A DNA stretch of 64,000 bases from Actinotalea endophytica (GTDB lineage Bacteria > Actinomycetota > Actinomycetes > Actinomycetales > Cellulomonadaceae). A program made the translations under genes and the position numbers. This document shows, one piece after another, positions 15,910-26,090 of the stretch. The notes beneath the pieces are model-generated. The model saw only the letters and a program-made list of their open reading frames with translations. It made no database searches and was not told the DNA's origin. The stretch covers positions 159,452-223,451 of the forward strand of contig NZ_JAOVZU010000009.1 of the NCBI RefSeq assembly GCF_025717005.1, given 5' to 3'. Each line of letters opens with the position of its first letter. The first letter of the stretch is position 1.

Positions 15910-16808
15910 GTGAGCACCCGTGACGCCGTGACGGCCCGGGCGCCGGGCAAGCTCAACCTGAGCCTCGGCGTCGGGCGTCGGCGTGACGACGGGTACCACC
16001 CGCTGGCCACGGTCTTCCAGGCCGTGTCGCTGTACGAGGAGGTCGTGGCGACCGCCGCGGACGAGCTGACGGTCACCGTCGAGGGACCCGGCGCGGAGGT
16101 CACCCCCACCGATGCGACGAACCTCGCATGGCGCGCCGCCGAGCTGGTCGCCGCCGAGGTCGGCATCGAGCCGGCCGTGCACCTGCACCTGCGCAAGCAG
16201 GTCCCGGTGGCCGGCGGGATGGCCGGGGGCTCGGCCGACGCAGCCGCCGCGCTGCTGGCCTGCGAGACGCTGTGGGACGCGGGCCTGACCCGCGAACGGA
16301 TCGCGCTGCTCGCCGGCGAGCTGGGCGCCGACGTTCCGTTCCTGCTGCACGGGCACACCGCGGTGGGCACCGGCCGGGGCGACCTGATCAGCCCGGCGCT
16401 GTGCCGCGGCCGGTACCACTGGGCGCTGGCGACCCGGCGCAGCGGCCTGTCCACGGCCGACGTGTACGGGCGCTTCGACGACCTCGCCGAACCCGGCCTG
16501 GCCGACCCCGAGCCGGACCGGGAGCTGCTCACCGCGCTGCGCGCGGCCGATCTGGAGGCCGTGGGGCGCAACCTCGGCAACGACCTGCAGGGCGCCGCGC
16601 TCGAGCTCGCGCCGGACCTCGCGCAGACGGTCGCCGCGGCACGCAGCGCCGGGGCGCTCGGCGTCGTCGTGACCGGCTCGGGTCCGACCGTCGCCGCGCT
16701 GGCCCGCAGCCGCCGCCACGCGATGGCGATCGGTGCGGCGGTCACCGCCGCCGGCCAGGCCGACGAGGTCGCCTGGGTGGTCGGCCCCGTCGGCGGGGCG
16801 CGCGTGCT

Positions 16809-16812
<4 letters not shown>
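15910..16812 (+). CDS. ispE: 4-diphosphocytidyl-2-C-methyl-D-erythritol kinase
   Basis: 300 residues. It phosphorylates CDP-methylerythritol in the MEP isoprenoid pathway. GHMP kinase motifs: TARAPGKLNLSLGVG at the N-terminus, the ATP-binding loop PVAGGMAGGSADAAAAL, and VVVTGSGPTVAALA near the C-terminus. Two in-frame GTG codons (15901 and 15910) are possible. I chose 15910 because a weak -10 (CAGAGT, 15897-15902) ends seven bases before it. The stop codon overlaps the start of the next gene (GTGA), so the two are translationally coupled. Confidence 0.94.
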
Positions 16813-18602
<1,790 letters not shown>

Positions 18603-18613
18603 GAGCCGGGTCC

Positions 18614-19384
18614 TCACCGGGGAGGCGCGGCCTGGCCCCGGGCGCGGTGTGCTCGGACCCGGGCGACGACCGCGAGACCCCCGAGAACCGTCGCGACGGG
18701 TAGCAGGATCATCATGGTCGGGAGCTGCCAGAGCACGGGGACGACGACGTCGTCGGACCACGCGCCGAGCTCGAGGGAGCAGGTCTCGACCGAACCGTCG
18801 GGCGATGTCGCGCACGTGCCGGGGCCGTAGACGATGTAGAAGGCGTGCCGCGCCGATATCAGCGCCATGAGCGCGGCGGAGACCAACCCGGGGACGAGGC
18901 GTGCCCGGCGGGCCAAGAGAGCGGTCCCCGCGCCGACCAGCGCGGCGGCGAGCAGGTTCCAGACCCCGGCGGCGGTCGTGGCCACGATCACGTCGCTCAG
19001 CCGTGGGAGCACGGGGTGGGCCATGTCGTAGGACTGGTTCACGGTGGGGAACCACGAGGCGGTGTAGGCCACGGAGGTCAGTGCGACCCAGCCGACGAAC
19101 CCCGCCAGCCCGAGCAGGGCCATCGCCGGCCGGTGCACCAGGTCGTGCCACCCGAGCCTCGGCACTGCCCGCAGCGCCTGGCCCCACCACCATCGGCGTG
19201 CCGCACGCTCCCCCCGGGAGGCCGCGACCCCTGCGCGCGCCTCGGCGAGATCGCCGAGCAACTCGTCCTCGTCCCGGACGAGCCCGGCCAGCACGAGGGT
19301 GAGCAACCGCTCGAGGGCTCCGGTGGGTCCGAGGGCGGAGGCCGGGTCCGCGGCGCGACCGGCTCCGCGCTCGTCGGGGCTCAT
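18614..19384 (-). CDS. PadR-linked membrane protein (permease-prefix-like)
   Basis: 256 residues. The start ATG at 19384 overlaps the stop of the PadR gene (ATGA), which decides it over the upstream in-frame ATG. A cytoplasmic N-terminal segment (ERLLTLVLAGLVRDEDELLGDLAEAR...RAARRWWWGQALR) resembles the permease-prefix domain seen in PadR-linked ABC permeases. Four or more membrane helices follow (GLAGFVGWVALTSVAYTA; VWNLLAAALVGAGTALLA; LVSAALMALISARHAFYIV; MMILLPVATVLGGLAVVA). An extracytoplasmic loop carries two Cys (GTCATSPDGSVETCSLEL). Function is unknown; the fused cotranscription with PadR suggests a stress-regulated membrane function. Confidence 0.7.
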   Translation of the reverse strand: MSPDERGAGRAADPASALGPTGALERLLTLVLAGLVRDEDELLGDLAEARAGVAASRGERAARRWWWGQALRAVPRLGWHDLVHRPAMALLGLAGFVGWVALTSVAYTASWFPTVNQSYDMAHPVLPRLSDVIVATTAAGVWNLLAAALVGAGTALLARRARLVPGLVSAALMALISARHAFYIVYGPGTCATSPDGSVETCSLELGAWSDDVVVPVLWQLPTMMILLPVATVLGGLAVVARVRAHRARGQAAPPR

Positions 19385-19701
19385 GCGGGGCCCCACTGCG
19401 GGGCCGAGCCCCACCGCCGCGCGGCCCGCTCGCGCTCGGCGGCCAGCACCTGGTGCCCGGCCGTCGTGAGCCGGTACTCCCGGCGAGAGCGGCCGCCGCG
19501 CACGGGCAGCGGGTCGGTGGTGCGCGAGGTCAGCAACCCCTTGGTCTCCAGGCGCGACAGGGTGGTGTAGGTCGCGCCGACGGACAGCTCCCGGCCCCGC
19601 TCCGCGCTGACCTCCTCCCGGACGAGCAGCCCGTAGGCCGACCCGTCGTGCCGCGCGACCGCGAGCAGCACGTCAAGTTCCAGAGCGCCGGTCGTCCGCA
19701 T
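19381..19701 (-). CDS. PadR-family transcriptional regulator
   Basis: 106 residues from ATG 19701. The winged-helix PadR domain is clear: TGALELDVLLAVARHDGSAYGLLV, ATYTTLSRLETKGLLTSRT and GRSRREYRLTTAGHQVLAAE. The frame extends to ATG 19737, but that start would lie inside the promoter/operator, and the protein begins normally at 19701. It is translationally coupled to the membrane protein downstream. PadR proteins usually repress their own operon and are released by a ligand; the palindrome just upstream fits autoregulation. Confidence 0.88.
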   Translation of the reverse strand: MRTTGALELDVLLAVARHDGSAYGLLVREEVSAERGRELSVGATYTTLSRLETKGLLTSRTTDPLPVRGGRSRREYRLTTAGHQVLAAERERAARRWGSAPQWGPA

Positions 19702-19710
19702 GTGTCTTAC

Positions 19711-19723
19711 TTTGTAGAACAAA
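19711..19723 (-). promoter_or_regulatory. Candidate PadR operator over its own promoter
   Basis: The perfect inverted repeat TTTGT-AGA-ACAAA lies ten bases before the PadR start. On the minus strand a -35-like TTGACG (19737-19732) is followed 15 bp later by TACAAA (19716-19711), so the palindrome covers the -10. This AT-rich patch stands out from its surroundings. Confidence 0.5.
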
Positions 19724-19767
19724 TCCTGGATCGTCAATCGTCGCGCGCAGGACGCCGGGCCGTCCGG

Positions 19768-20265
19768 TCAGGCGTCGAACGGCGCGACGAGCACCCGCAG
19801 CAGCTCGGCCAGACGCGCGCGGTCGGCGGGCTCGAGGTCGGCCAGCAGGGTGCGTTCGACGTCGAGCAGGTCGGCGAGCGCTGCGTCCACCCGGGCCCGT
19901 CCGGCGTCGGTGAGCCGGACCAGCACGCCGCGGCGGTCCGCCGGGGCCGGCCCGCGACGTACCAGCCCCCGGGCCTCGAGCCGGTCGATCCGGTTGGTCA
20001 TCGTGCCGCTGGTCACCATGGTCTGGGTGACCAGGACGCCGGGGGAGAGCTCGTACGGGGCCCCGGCCCGGCGCAGCGCGGAGAGCACGTCGAACTCCCA
20101 CTGCTCCAGGTCGTGGTTGGCGAACGCACCGGACCGTGCCGTCGCGAGGTGACGGGCGAGGCGGGTGATCCGGGACAGCACGGCCAACGGCTCGACGTCG
20201 AGGTCCGGGCGCTCGCGGCGCCAGGCCTCGAGGATCCGGTCGACCTCGTCGGTCCGCAGGGTCAT
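19768..20265 (-). CDS. MarR-family transcriptional regulator
   Basis: 165 residues. Winged-helix features: HDLEQWEFDVLSALRRAGAPYELSPG, the recognition region VTSGTMTNRIDRLEARGLV, and the wing RRGPAPADRRGVLVRLTDAGR. The start ATG 20265 overlaps the stop of the TetR gene (ATGA), so the pair is one transcript. MarR proteins sense phenolic or oxidative signals and repress nearby genes; no obvious target gene lies in the same operon. Confidence 0.9.
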   Translation of the reverse strand: MTLRTDEVDRILEAWRRERPDLDVEPLAVLSRITRLARHLATARSGAFANHDLEQWEFDVLSALRRAGAPYELSPGVLVTQTMVTSGTMTNRIDRLEARGLVRRGPAPADRRGVLVRLTDAGRARVDAALADLLDVERTLLADLEPADRARLAELLRVLVAPFDA

Positions 20266-20912
20266 GCCTGACCGCGCAGGCTCGGCTTGACCTGGAGACC
20301 CGACAGCCCGTTCCACGCCAGGTTCACCAGGTGGGCGGCGACCTCGTCCTTCTTGGGCTTGCGGGCGTCCAGCCAGTACTGCCCGGTGAGCGCGACCATG
20401 CCGACCAGCATCTGTGCGTAGATCGGCGCCGTGCGCGGGTCGAGACCGCGTCGCTTGAACTGCGCCGCGAGCAGGTGCTCGACCTGCATCGCGACGTCGC
20501 CGATCAGGCTGGAGAAGGTCCCGGTGGACTGCGTCACGGGGGAGTCGCGCACCAGGATGCGGAACCCGTCCGTGGAGGACTCGATGTAGTCGAGGAGCGC
20601 CAGCGCGGTGCGCTCGACCAGCACCTGCGGGTGGCCGCCGGCCTCCAGGGCGCCGGTCAGAGCCCCCGTCAGGGCCTGGATCTCGCGGTCCACGACGACC
20701 GCGTAGACGCCTTCCTTGCCACCGAAGTGCTCGTACACGACGGGCTTGGACACCTCGGCCCGGGAGGCGATCTCCTCGACGCTCGTGCCCTCGAACCCCT
20801 TCTCGGCGAACAGCTGTCGGGAGACGTCCAGGAGCTGTTCGCGGCGCTGGGCAGCGGTCATCCTGGCGCGAGGGGGTCGAGTGGTGGCCACCCGCCCATC
20901 ATGCCGTGCCAT
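20262..20912 (-). CDS. TetR-family transcriptional regulator
   Basis: 216 residues. N-terminal TetR helix-turn-helix: MTAAQRREQLLDVSRQLFAEKG, FEGTSVEEIASRAEVSKPVVYEHFGGKEGVYA. The C-terminal ligand/dimer domain is generic. The start is taken at ATG 20912, but the domain could begin as late as Met18 (20861). It is first in a two-gene operon with MarR and ends in an ATGA overlap. The ligand is unknown. Confidence 0.88.
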   Translation of the reverse strand: MARHDGRVATTRPPRARMTAAQRREQLLDVSRQLFAEKGFEGTSVEEIASRAEVSKPVVYEHFGGKEGVYAVVVDREIQALTGALTGALEAGGHPQVLVERTALALLDYIESSTDGFRILVRDSPVTQSTGTFSSLIGDVAMQVEHLLAAQFKRRGLDPRTAPIYAQMLVGMVALTGQYWLDARKPKKDEVAAHLVNLAWNGLSGLQVKPSLRGQA

Positions 20913-20970
20913 CCGGTCCGGGCTGGCAGACTGGCCCGGCGGCGCGTCAGCGCCGAACGCTCGCGGGCGG

Positions 20971-21042
20971 TCCGCCCTGGTGTAACGGCAGCACGCAGGC
21001 CTTTGGAGCCTTGCGGTCCAGGTTCGAATCCTGGGGGCGGAG
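20971..21042 (+). tRNA. tRNA-Gln (anticodon TTG)
   Basis: A 72-nt cloverleaf. Acceptor TCCGCCC pairs with GGGCGGA (21035-21041); the discriminator is G. The anticodon loop CTTTGGA gives TTG (Gln, CAA). The T-arm is CCAGG-TTCGAAT-CCTGG. The anticodon stem CAGGC/GCCTT has one C-T mismatch at its outer pair. Location just before glmU is typical of actinobacteria. Confidence 0.94.
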
Positions 21043-21101
21043 CCCGAGCCGGACCCGTGGCCGGCGGTCGGCCCGCGGTCTCAGCGACCGCGGGGCGACG
21101 G

Positions 21102-21107
21102 TAGAGT
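21102..21107 (+). promoter_or_regulatory. -10 element of glmU
   Basis: TAGAGT lies about 40 bases before the GTG at 21148; the leader holds a GGGAG ribosome-binding site at about 21138-21142. Confidence 0.5.
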
Positions 21108-21147
21108 GGCCGCGGCCGACCTCGCAGGTGAATCGACGGGAGTCCTG

Positions 21148-22839
21148 GTGACCGCAGCTCGACCCGCCGCCGTAGTCGTCCTCGCCGCAGGTGAGGGCAC
21201 CCGGATGCGGTCGACGACACCCAAGGTCCTGCACGCCCTCGCGGGCCGCACGATGCTGGGGCACGCGATCGGCGCGGCGAGCGACCTCGAGCCGGACCGC
21301 CTCGTCGTCGTGGTGCGCCACGGGCGTGACCGGGTCGCGGCACACGCCCTCGAGCTCGCCCCGAGCGCCCTGATCGCCGACCAGGACGAGATCCCGGGCA
21401 CCGGTCGGGCCGTGCAGTGCGCCATGTCGGTGCTCGACGCGGCGGCCGCGGCCACGGCGGCGGGCACTGGTGACGGTGCGGGGATGCCGGCCGGGACCCC
21501 GCTGGCCGGCGAGCCGCTGCCCGGCGTCACCGGACCCGTCGTCGTGATGGCCGGCGACATCCCCATGCTGGACGGCGGCACCCTGGCCGAGCTGGTCGCC
21601 GCGCACCTGGCGGACGGCAACGCGGTGACGGTCCTGACCACCGAGGTCGCGGACCCGACGGGCTACGGCCGGATCGTGCGCGAGCCCGGGACGGGTGACG
21701 TGCTGCGGATCGTCGAGCACCGGGACGCAACCGCCGAGGAGCGCGCGATCGCCGAGATCAACTCCTCGGTGTACGTCTTCGACGCGGCGGTGCTCCGGTC
21801 CGGCCTCGGCCGGCTCGGTCGCGACAACGCTCAGGGCGAGGTCTACCTCACCGACGTCCTCGCGCTCGCGCGGGCCGACGGCGGCGCGGTGCGCGCGGTG
21901 CGGGTCGACGACCCGATGATCGTCGAGGGGGTCAACGACCGTCTCGCCCTGGGCCGGCTGGCCGCGGAGATGAACCGCCGGATCCTCGCCGACTGGATGA
22001 TCGAGGGCGTCACCGTGATGGACCCGGCGAGCACCTGGGTGGACGTCGACGTCGAGCTCGCCGCCGACGTCACGCTGCTGCCGGGCACGCACCTCGCGGG
22101 CCGGACGGTGGTCGATACCGGAGCCGTGGTCGGCCCGGACACCACGGTGCGGGACTCCACGATCGGCGCCGGCGCCCAGGTGGTCCGCAGCCACGTGCTC
22201 GGGTCGCAGGTCGGTCCGGACAGCCTGGTCGGTCCGTTCTCCTACCTCCGGCCCGGTACGGACCTGCGCGAGCACGGCAAGATCGGCGCCTACGTCGAGA
22301 CCAAGGCCGCCACGATCGGCGCCCACTCGAAGGTGCCCCACCTGTCCTACGTCGGCGACGCGACGATCGGTGAGCACAGCAACGTCGGCGCGGGGACGAT
22401 CTTCGTCAACTACGACGGCGTGACCAAGCACCACTCGACGGTCGGTGACCACGTGCGGATCGGCTCGGACAACGCCCTGGTCGCGCCCGTGTCGATCGGG
22501 GACGGCGCCTACACGGGCGCCGGTTCGGTGATCCGGCGGGACGTGCCCGCCGGCGCTCTGGGCATCAACACCGCCCCGCAGCGCACGATCGACGGCTGGG
22601 TGCTGCGCCGCCGGCCGACCAGCCCGTCGGCGACCGCTGCGCGTGCTGCGCTCGGGGTCACCGAGGAGGAGCCCACGGCCCTGTCACCGCAGGCACAGCT
22701 GGAGCTGCGAGGCCATGCGCGCGGCCAGGACAGCGATGACACGAACGGCCGTGATGGCACGAACGACAGTGATCGCACGAACGACAGTGATCGCACGAAC
22801 GACAGTGATGGCACGAACGAAGGGCAGCCGCGGTCATGA
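21148..22839 (+). CDS. glmU: Bifunctional UDP-GlcNAc pyrophosphorylase / glucosamine-1-P acetyltransferase
   Basis: 563 residues from GTG 21148, chosen for its ribosome-binding site; the frame is open to 21106. It makes UDP-GlcNAc, the precursor of peptidoglycan and surface glycans. The N-terminal uridylyltransferase domain has VVVLAAGEGTRMRSTTPKVL, then GRAVQCAM, GYGRIVREPG and EINSSVYVFD. The C-terminal left-handed beta-helix acetyltransferase has KIGAYVETKAATIG, KVPHLSYVGDATIG and GAGTIFVNYDGVTKHHS. Insert residues about 103-130 (Ala/Gly-rich) are unusual. The C-terminal ~50 residues after the acetyltransferase are a low-complexity Asp/Thr/Asn/Ser tail encoded by an 18-bp repeat. The stop overlaps the prs start (ATGA). 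Confidence 0.96.
   Translation: MTAARPAAVVVLAAGEGTRMRSTTPKVLHALAGRTMLGHAIGAASDLEPDRLVVVVRHGRDRVAAHALELAPSALIADQDEIPGTGRAVQCAMSVLDAAAAATAAGTGDGAGMPAGTPLAGEPLPGVTGPVVVMAGDIPMLDGGTLAELVAAHLADGNAVTVLTTEVADPTGYGRIVREPGTGDVLRIVEHRDATAEERAIAEINSSVYVFDAAVLRSGLGRLGRDNAQGEVYLTDVLALARADGGAVRAVRVDDPMIVEGVNDRLALGRLAAEMNRRILADWMIEGVTVMDPASTWVDVDVELAADVTLLPGTHLAGRTVVDTGAVVGPDTTVRDSTIGAGAQVVRSHVLGSQVGPDSLVGPFSYLRPGTDLREHGKIGAYVETKAATIGAHSKVPHLSYVGDATIGEHSNVGAGTIFVNYDGVTKHHSTVGDHVRIGSDNALVAPVSIGDGAYTGAGSVIRRDVPAGALGINTAPQRTIDGWVLRRRPTSPSATAARAALGVTEEEPTALSPQAQLELRGHARGQDSDDTNGRDGTNDSDRTNDSDRTNDSDGTNEGQPRS
22735..22818 (+). repeat. 18-bp tandem repeat encoding the GlmU tail
   Basis: About 4.7 units of GATSGCACGAACGACAGT: unit boundaries at 22735, 22753, 22771, 22789 and 22807 (last partial, first degenerate). 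The repeat is in frame and encodes Asp-Arg/Gly-Thr-Asn-Asp-Ser hexapeptides. Its codons are less GC-rich than the surrounding gene. Confidence 0.85.
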
Positions 22840-23819
22840 CCGGGATCGTCTCGACCGACGGGGAACGACGCCTCGTCCTCATCTCGGGCAGGGCGCACCC
22901 TGAGCTGGCGGACGACGTCGCACGCGAGCTCGGGGTCGAGCTCGTCCCGACCACGGCCTACGACTTCGCGAACGGCGAGATCTACGTGCGGTTCGGCGAG
23001 AGCGTGCGCGGTGCGGACGCCTTCGTGCTGCAGAGCCACACGTCGCCGATCAACCAGTGGATCATGGAGCAGCTGATCATGGTCGACGCGCTCAAGCGCG
23101 CCTCGGCCAAGACGATCACCGTGATCCTGCCGTTCTACGGCTACTCCCGCCAGGACAAGAAGCACCGCGGCCGCGAGCCGATCTCGGCCCGGCTGATGTC
23201 CGACCTGTTCCGCACGGCCGGCGCGGACCGGCTGATGAGCGTCGACATGCACTCCGCGCAGACCCAGGGCTTCTTCGACGGCCCGGTCGACCACCTCTGG
23301 GCGATGCCCCTGCTGGTCGACTACGTGCGGACCCGGGTCGACCCCACGAACGTCGCGGTCGTCTCGCCGGACGCCGGTCGGATCCGGGTCGCGGAGCAGT
23401 GGGCCGCGAAGCTCGGCGGCTGCCCGCTGGCGTTCATCCACAAGACCCGCGACATCACCCGGCCCAACCGGGCCGTGGCCAACCGGGTGGTCGGCGACGT
23501 CGAGGGACGGACCGCGATCCTCACCGACGACCTGATCGACACCGGTGGCACGATCGCCGAGGCGGTCCGGGTGTGCCTCGCCGCCGGTGCGAAGGACGTG
23601 ATCGTCGCGGCGACCCACGGTGTGCTCTCCGACCCCGCCGCGCAGCGGCTGTCCGGCTGCGGCGCGCGCGAGGTGGTCGTCACCGACACGCTGCCGATCG
23701 ACGAGGAGCGCCGCTTCGAGCAGCTCACCGTGCTGTCGATCGCTCCCCTGCTCGCCCGGGCCATCCGCGAGGTCTTCGACGACGGGTCGGTGACCTCGCT
23801 CTTCGACGGCGCGTCCTGA
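22836..23819 (+). CDS. prs: Ribose-phosphate pyrophosphokinase
   Basis: 327 residues; ATG overlaps the glmU stop. It makes PRPP from ribose-5-phosphate and ATP for nucleotide, His and Trp synthesis. Features: LVLISGRAHPELADDVARELG, GFYGYSRQDKK-type region (LPFYGYSRQDKKHRGREP), the divalent-metal/R5P stretch VSPDAGRIRVAEQW, and the PRPP loop TDDLIDTGGTIAEA. glmU-prs coupling is conserved in actinobacteria. Confidence 0.97.
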   Translation: MTGIVSTDGERRLVLISGRAHPELADDVARELGVELVPTTAYDFANGEIYVRFGESVRGADAFVLQSHTSPINQWIMEQLIMVDALKRASAKTITVILPFYGYSRQDKKHRGREPISARLMSDLFRTAGADRLMSVDMHSAQTQGFFDGPVDHLWAMPLLVDYVRTRVDPTNVAVVSPDAGRIRVAEQWAAKLGGCPLAFIHKTRDITRPNRAVANRVVGDVEGRTAILTDDLIDTGGTIAEAVRVCLAAGAKDVIVAATHGVLSDPAAQRLSGCGAREVVVTDTLPIDEERRFEQLTVLSIAPLLARAIREVFDDGSVTSLFDGAS

Positions 23820-24505
23820 TGGGTGACCCCGGCTTCCGTCGCGGTGGTGGCATCACCACGGTCGGCAGCGGCCGGGTGCCCGTGGTGCCCGACGTGGCGG
23901 TCGTGCGGCTCGCCGCACAGGCCTCGGACACCTCGGCGCGGGCTGCGCACGAGGCCGCCGTGGAGGCCGCCGAGGCGCTCCTCGTGGCGCTCCGGGCGGC
24001 CGGCGTCGCGGACCGCGACCTGCGCACCGCAGCGACGCACGCGTGGACGGATCCCGGTGCCACGGTGCAGGAGGGGGAGCAGACCGCGACCCGGCTGCCG
24101 CGCACCACGGTGACGATCGCCGTCGAGGCGCGGCTGCGCGAGCTGGTCCGAGCGGGCGAGGTGATCGGCGCTGCGCTCGAGGCCGCGGGTGACGCGGCCC
24201 GGCTCGAGGGCACCACGCTGCAGGTGTCGGACCAGTCCGCCGCTCGCGGCCAGGCGCGCGAGCTGGCCTTCGCCGACGCGGTCGCTGCCGCGCGACAGCT
24301 CGCCGCGCTCGCCGGCCGTGAGCTCGGCCGAGTGATCGACGTGCGTGAGTCCGGGTCCGGCGACGTGGCGCCGGTGGCCGGGCGGATGGCGATGCGGGCC
24401 GCCGCGGCCGTGCCGGTCGAGGCCGGCGAGCAGGAGGTCGTCGTCGAGGTCGTCGTCCGGCACGGCTGGGCGGACGTGGACGACGCACCCCGGACGAGCG
24501 GCTAA
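23819..24505 (+). CDS. SIMPL-domain (DUF541) protein
   Basis: 228 residues; the ATG shares one base with the prs stop (TGATG). The SIMPL signature is seen: ITTVGSGRVPVVPDVAVVRL at the N-terminus, then a long Ala-rich helical pair (EAAVEAAEALLVALRAAGVADRDL), and the ending EQEVVVEVVVRHGW. No signal peptide or membrane helix is present, unlike many DUF541 proteins that are periplasmic or outer-surface, so it is probably cytoplasmic. Function is not known. Confidence 0.85.
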   Translation: MGDPGFRRGGGITTVGSGRVPVVPDVAVVRLAAQASDTSARAAHEAAVEAAEALLVALRAAGVADRDLRTAATHAWTDPGATVQEGEQTATRLPRTTVTIAVEARLRELVRAGEVIGAALEAAGDAARLEGTTLQVSDQSAARGQARELAFADAVAAARQLAALAGRELGRVIDVRESGSGDVAPVAGRMAMRAAAAVPVEAGEQEVVVEVVVRHGWADVDDAPRTSG

Positions 24506-24508
24506 ACT
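24503..24508 (+). promoter_or_regulatory. -10 element and long leader of rplY
   Basis: TAAACT overlaps the end of the preceding gene. It implies a leader of about 140 nt (to 24657), long for this organism. I could not recognise a known leader RNA in it; a stress-responsive or autogenous control is possible. Confidence 0.45.
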
Positions 24509-24657
24509 GTTCCGGTTGCCTCGGCGAGGGAGAGCGGGCGGGCTGACCTGCCTGCGGTCTCCGTGATCGACGCGGTGCGCCTGGCGCGCCCGCTGTCCCG
24601 CGCCTGGGCACACCGCCCTTCCGGGGTCACCACCCCACGAGACAACAAGGAGTACCT

Positions 24658-25287
24658 GTGGCTGCCACGTCCGAGAACAAGCTCGCCGCGACGATCCGCA
24701 CCGAGTTCGGCAAGGGCGCCGCGCGTCGACTGCGCCGTGCCCACCAGATCCCGGCCGTGCTCTACGGCCACGGCACCGACCCGCAGCACATCGCGCTGCC
24801 GGGCCACGAGACGATGCTCGCGCTCAAGCACGCGAACGCGCTGTTCACCCTCGACATCGAGGGCACCGAGCAGCTCGCCATCGCGAAGGACGTGCAGCGC
24901 GACCCGGTCCGCTACGACATCGAGCACGTCGACCTGCTCGTGGTCCGCAAGGGCGAGAAGGTCACGGTCGAGGTCGCGGTCCACGTGACCGGCGAGTCCG
25001 CCCCGGGCACCATCCACATGGTCGAGGCGCAGACCGTCACGGTCGAGGCCGAGGCGACCAACCTGCCCGAGGCGATCGAGGTCTCGGTCGAGGGTCTCGA
25101 GGCCGGCGCGCAGGTGCACGGGTCCGCCCTCGTCCTGCCGGAGGGCGCGACGTACCTGGGCGACCCCGAGGCCGTGATCGTCACCGTCACCATCCCGAAG
25201 GCCACCGAGGCCGAGGGCGAGGCCGAGGGCGCCGAGCTCGAGGTCGAGGCGGCCGAGGAGTCGGCGGAGACCGCCGACGAGGCCTGA
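24658..25287 (+). CDS. rplY: 50S ribosomal protein L25/general stress protein Ctc
   Basis: 209 residues with a GTG start behind AAGGAG. Two-domain CTC/TL5 type that binds 5S rRNA. The N-terminal L25 domain is [32 protein letters not shown]...[15 protein letters not shown]. The C-terminal beta domain has [28 protein letters not shown], and the last ~25 residues are acidic (Glu/Ala). It precedes pth, the common order. Confidence 0.96.
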   Translation: MAATSENKLAATIRTEFGKGAARRLRRAHQIPAVLYGHGTDPQHIALPGHETMLALKHANALFTLDIEGTEQLAIAKDVQRDPVRYDIEHVDLLVVRKGEKVTVEVAVHVTGESAPGTIHMVEAQTVTVEAEATNLPEAIEVSVEGLEAGAQVHGSALVLPEGATYLGDPEAVIVTVTIPKATEAEGEAEGAELEVEAAEESAETADEA

Positions 25288-25298
25288 GCGACTGCTCA

Positions 25299-25328
25299 CC
25301 GCCCTGCGTCCGTGGTGGCGCAGGGCGG
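25299..25328 (+). terminator. Hairpin between rplY and pth
   Basis: CCGCCCTGCG (25299-25308) pairs with CGCAGGGCGG (25319-25328) across a 10-nt loop, directly before the pth ribosome-binding site (GGAGGTGAC). It lacks a T-run, so it may attenuate transcription only partly. Confidence 0.6.
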
Positions 25329-25339
25329 GCGGAGGTGAC

Positions 25340-25933
25340 ATGACCACACCGTGGCTCGTGGTCGGCCTCGGCAACCCCGGTCCGGGGTATGCCGGCAACC
25401 GGCACAACGTCGGGCAGATGGTCACCGGCGAGCTCGCCAAGCGCGCCTCGACGGCATTCGGGTCGGACCGGTCGCGCGCGAAGGTCGCCGACGTTCGTCT
25501 GGGCATGCTGCCGGGCGGGGTGCCCGGCCCCCGCGTCCTGCTGGCGCAGCCCACCACGTACATGAACGTGTCCGGGGGGCCGGTCGCGGCGCTCGCGCGC
25601 TACCACCAGGTGCCGGTCGACCGCGTCGTCGTGGTGCACGACGAGCTCGACCTGCCGTTCGCTGCCGTGCGGCTCAAGTCGGGTGGTGGCGAGGGCGGCC
25701 ACAACGGCCTGCGCAGCATCAGCCAGGCGCTCGGCACGCGCGACTACCTGCGCGTGCGGGTCGGCATCGGGCGCCCGCCGGGGCGGATGGATCCGGCGGA
25801 CTTCGTGCTGGCCAACTTCAGCTCGGTGGAGGCCAAGGAGCTGCCGTGGCTCGTCGACGCCGCTGCGGATGCGGTCGAGATGCTCGTCGTGCAGGGGCTC
25901 GCGGCAGCCCAGCAGCGCTTCCACTCGGCTTGA
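25340..25933 (+). CDS. pth: Peptidyl-tRNA hydrolase
   Basis: 197 residues, standard length. It recycles peptidyl-t[23 protein letters not shown] contains the catalytic His, followed by the family strings [21 protein letters not shown] and [13 protein letters not shown]. The ATG is preceded by GGAGGTGAC. Confidence 0.97.
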   Translation: MTTPWLVVGLGNPGPGYAGNRHNVGQMVTGELAKRASTAFGSDRSRAKVADVRLGMLPGGVPGPRVLLAQPTTYMNVSGGPVAALARYHQVPVDRVVVVHDELDLPFAAVRLKSGGGEGGHNGLRSISQALGTRDYLRVRVGIGRPPGRMDPADFVLANFSSVEAKELPWLVDAAADAVEMLVVQGLAAAQQRFHSA

Positions 25934-25981
25934 ATCGATATGGAGGTCACGGCCGGGTCACGGACTCGTCCGGCGCACGTT

Positions 25982-26039
25982 CCGAACGGGTGAAATCGGG
26001 CATTGGGGACATCTCAGGACCAATACCCCGCGGTAACCT
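25982..26039 (+). promoter_or_regulatory. Promoter region of sugar transferase with CGGGTGAAA element
   Basis: TCCGAACGGGTGAAAT (25981-25996) contains the core found, in either orientation, before the other surface genes of the locus. Its right half matches the TCACCC-N4-GGGTGA palindromes; the left half is degraded. A -10 TAACCT is at 26034-26039. Among all copies, the closest match is the one upstream of the BY-kinase gene (TCCGGGCGGGTGAAAA on the minus strand). Confidence 0.55.
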
Positions 26040-26090
26040 CGGGGTGACCCCCAGCCGATCTGCCCGCTGCGTGCGAGGAAGAGGTGGCTC

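Noticed and set aside
22735..22818. CRISPR-like array
   Set aside because: Units are 18 bp, contiguous without spacers and in frame within glmU.
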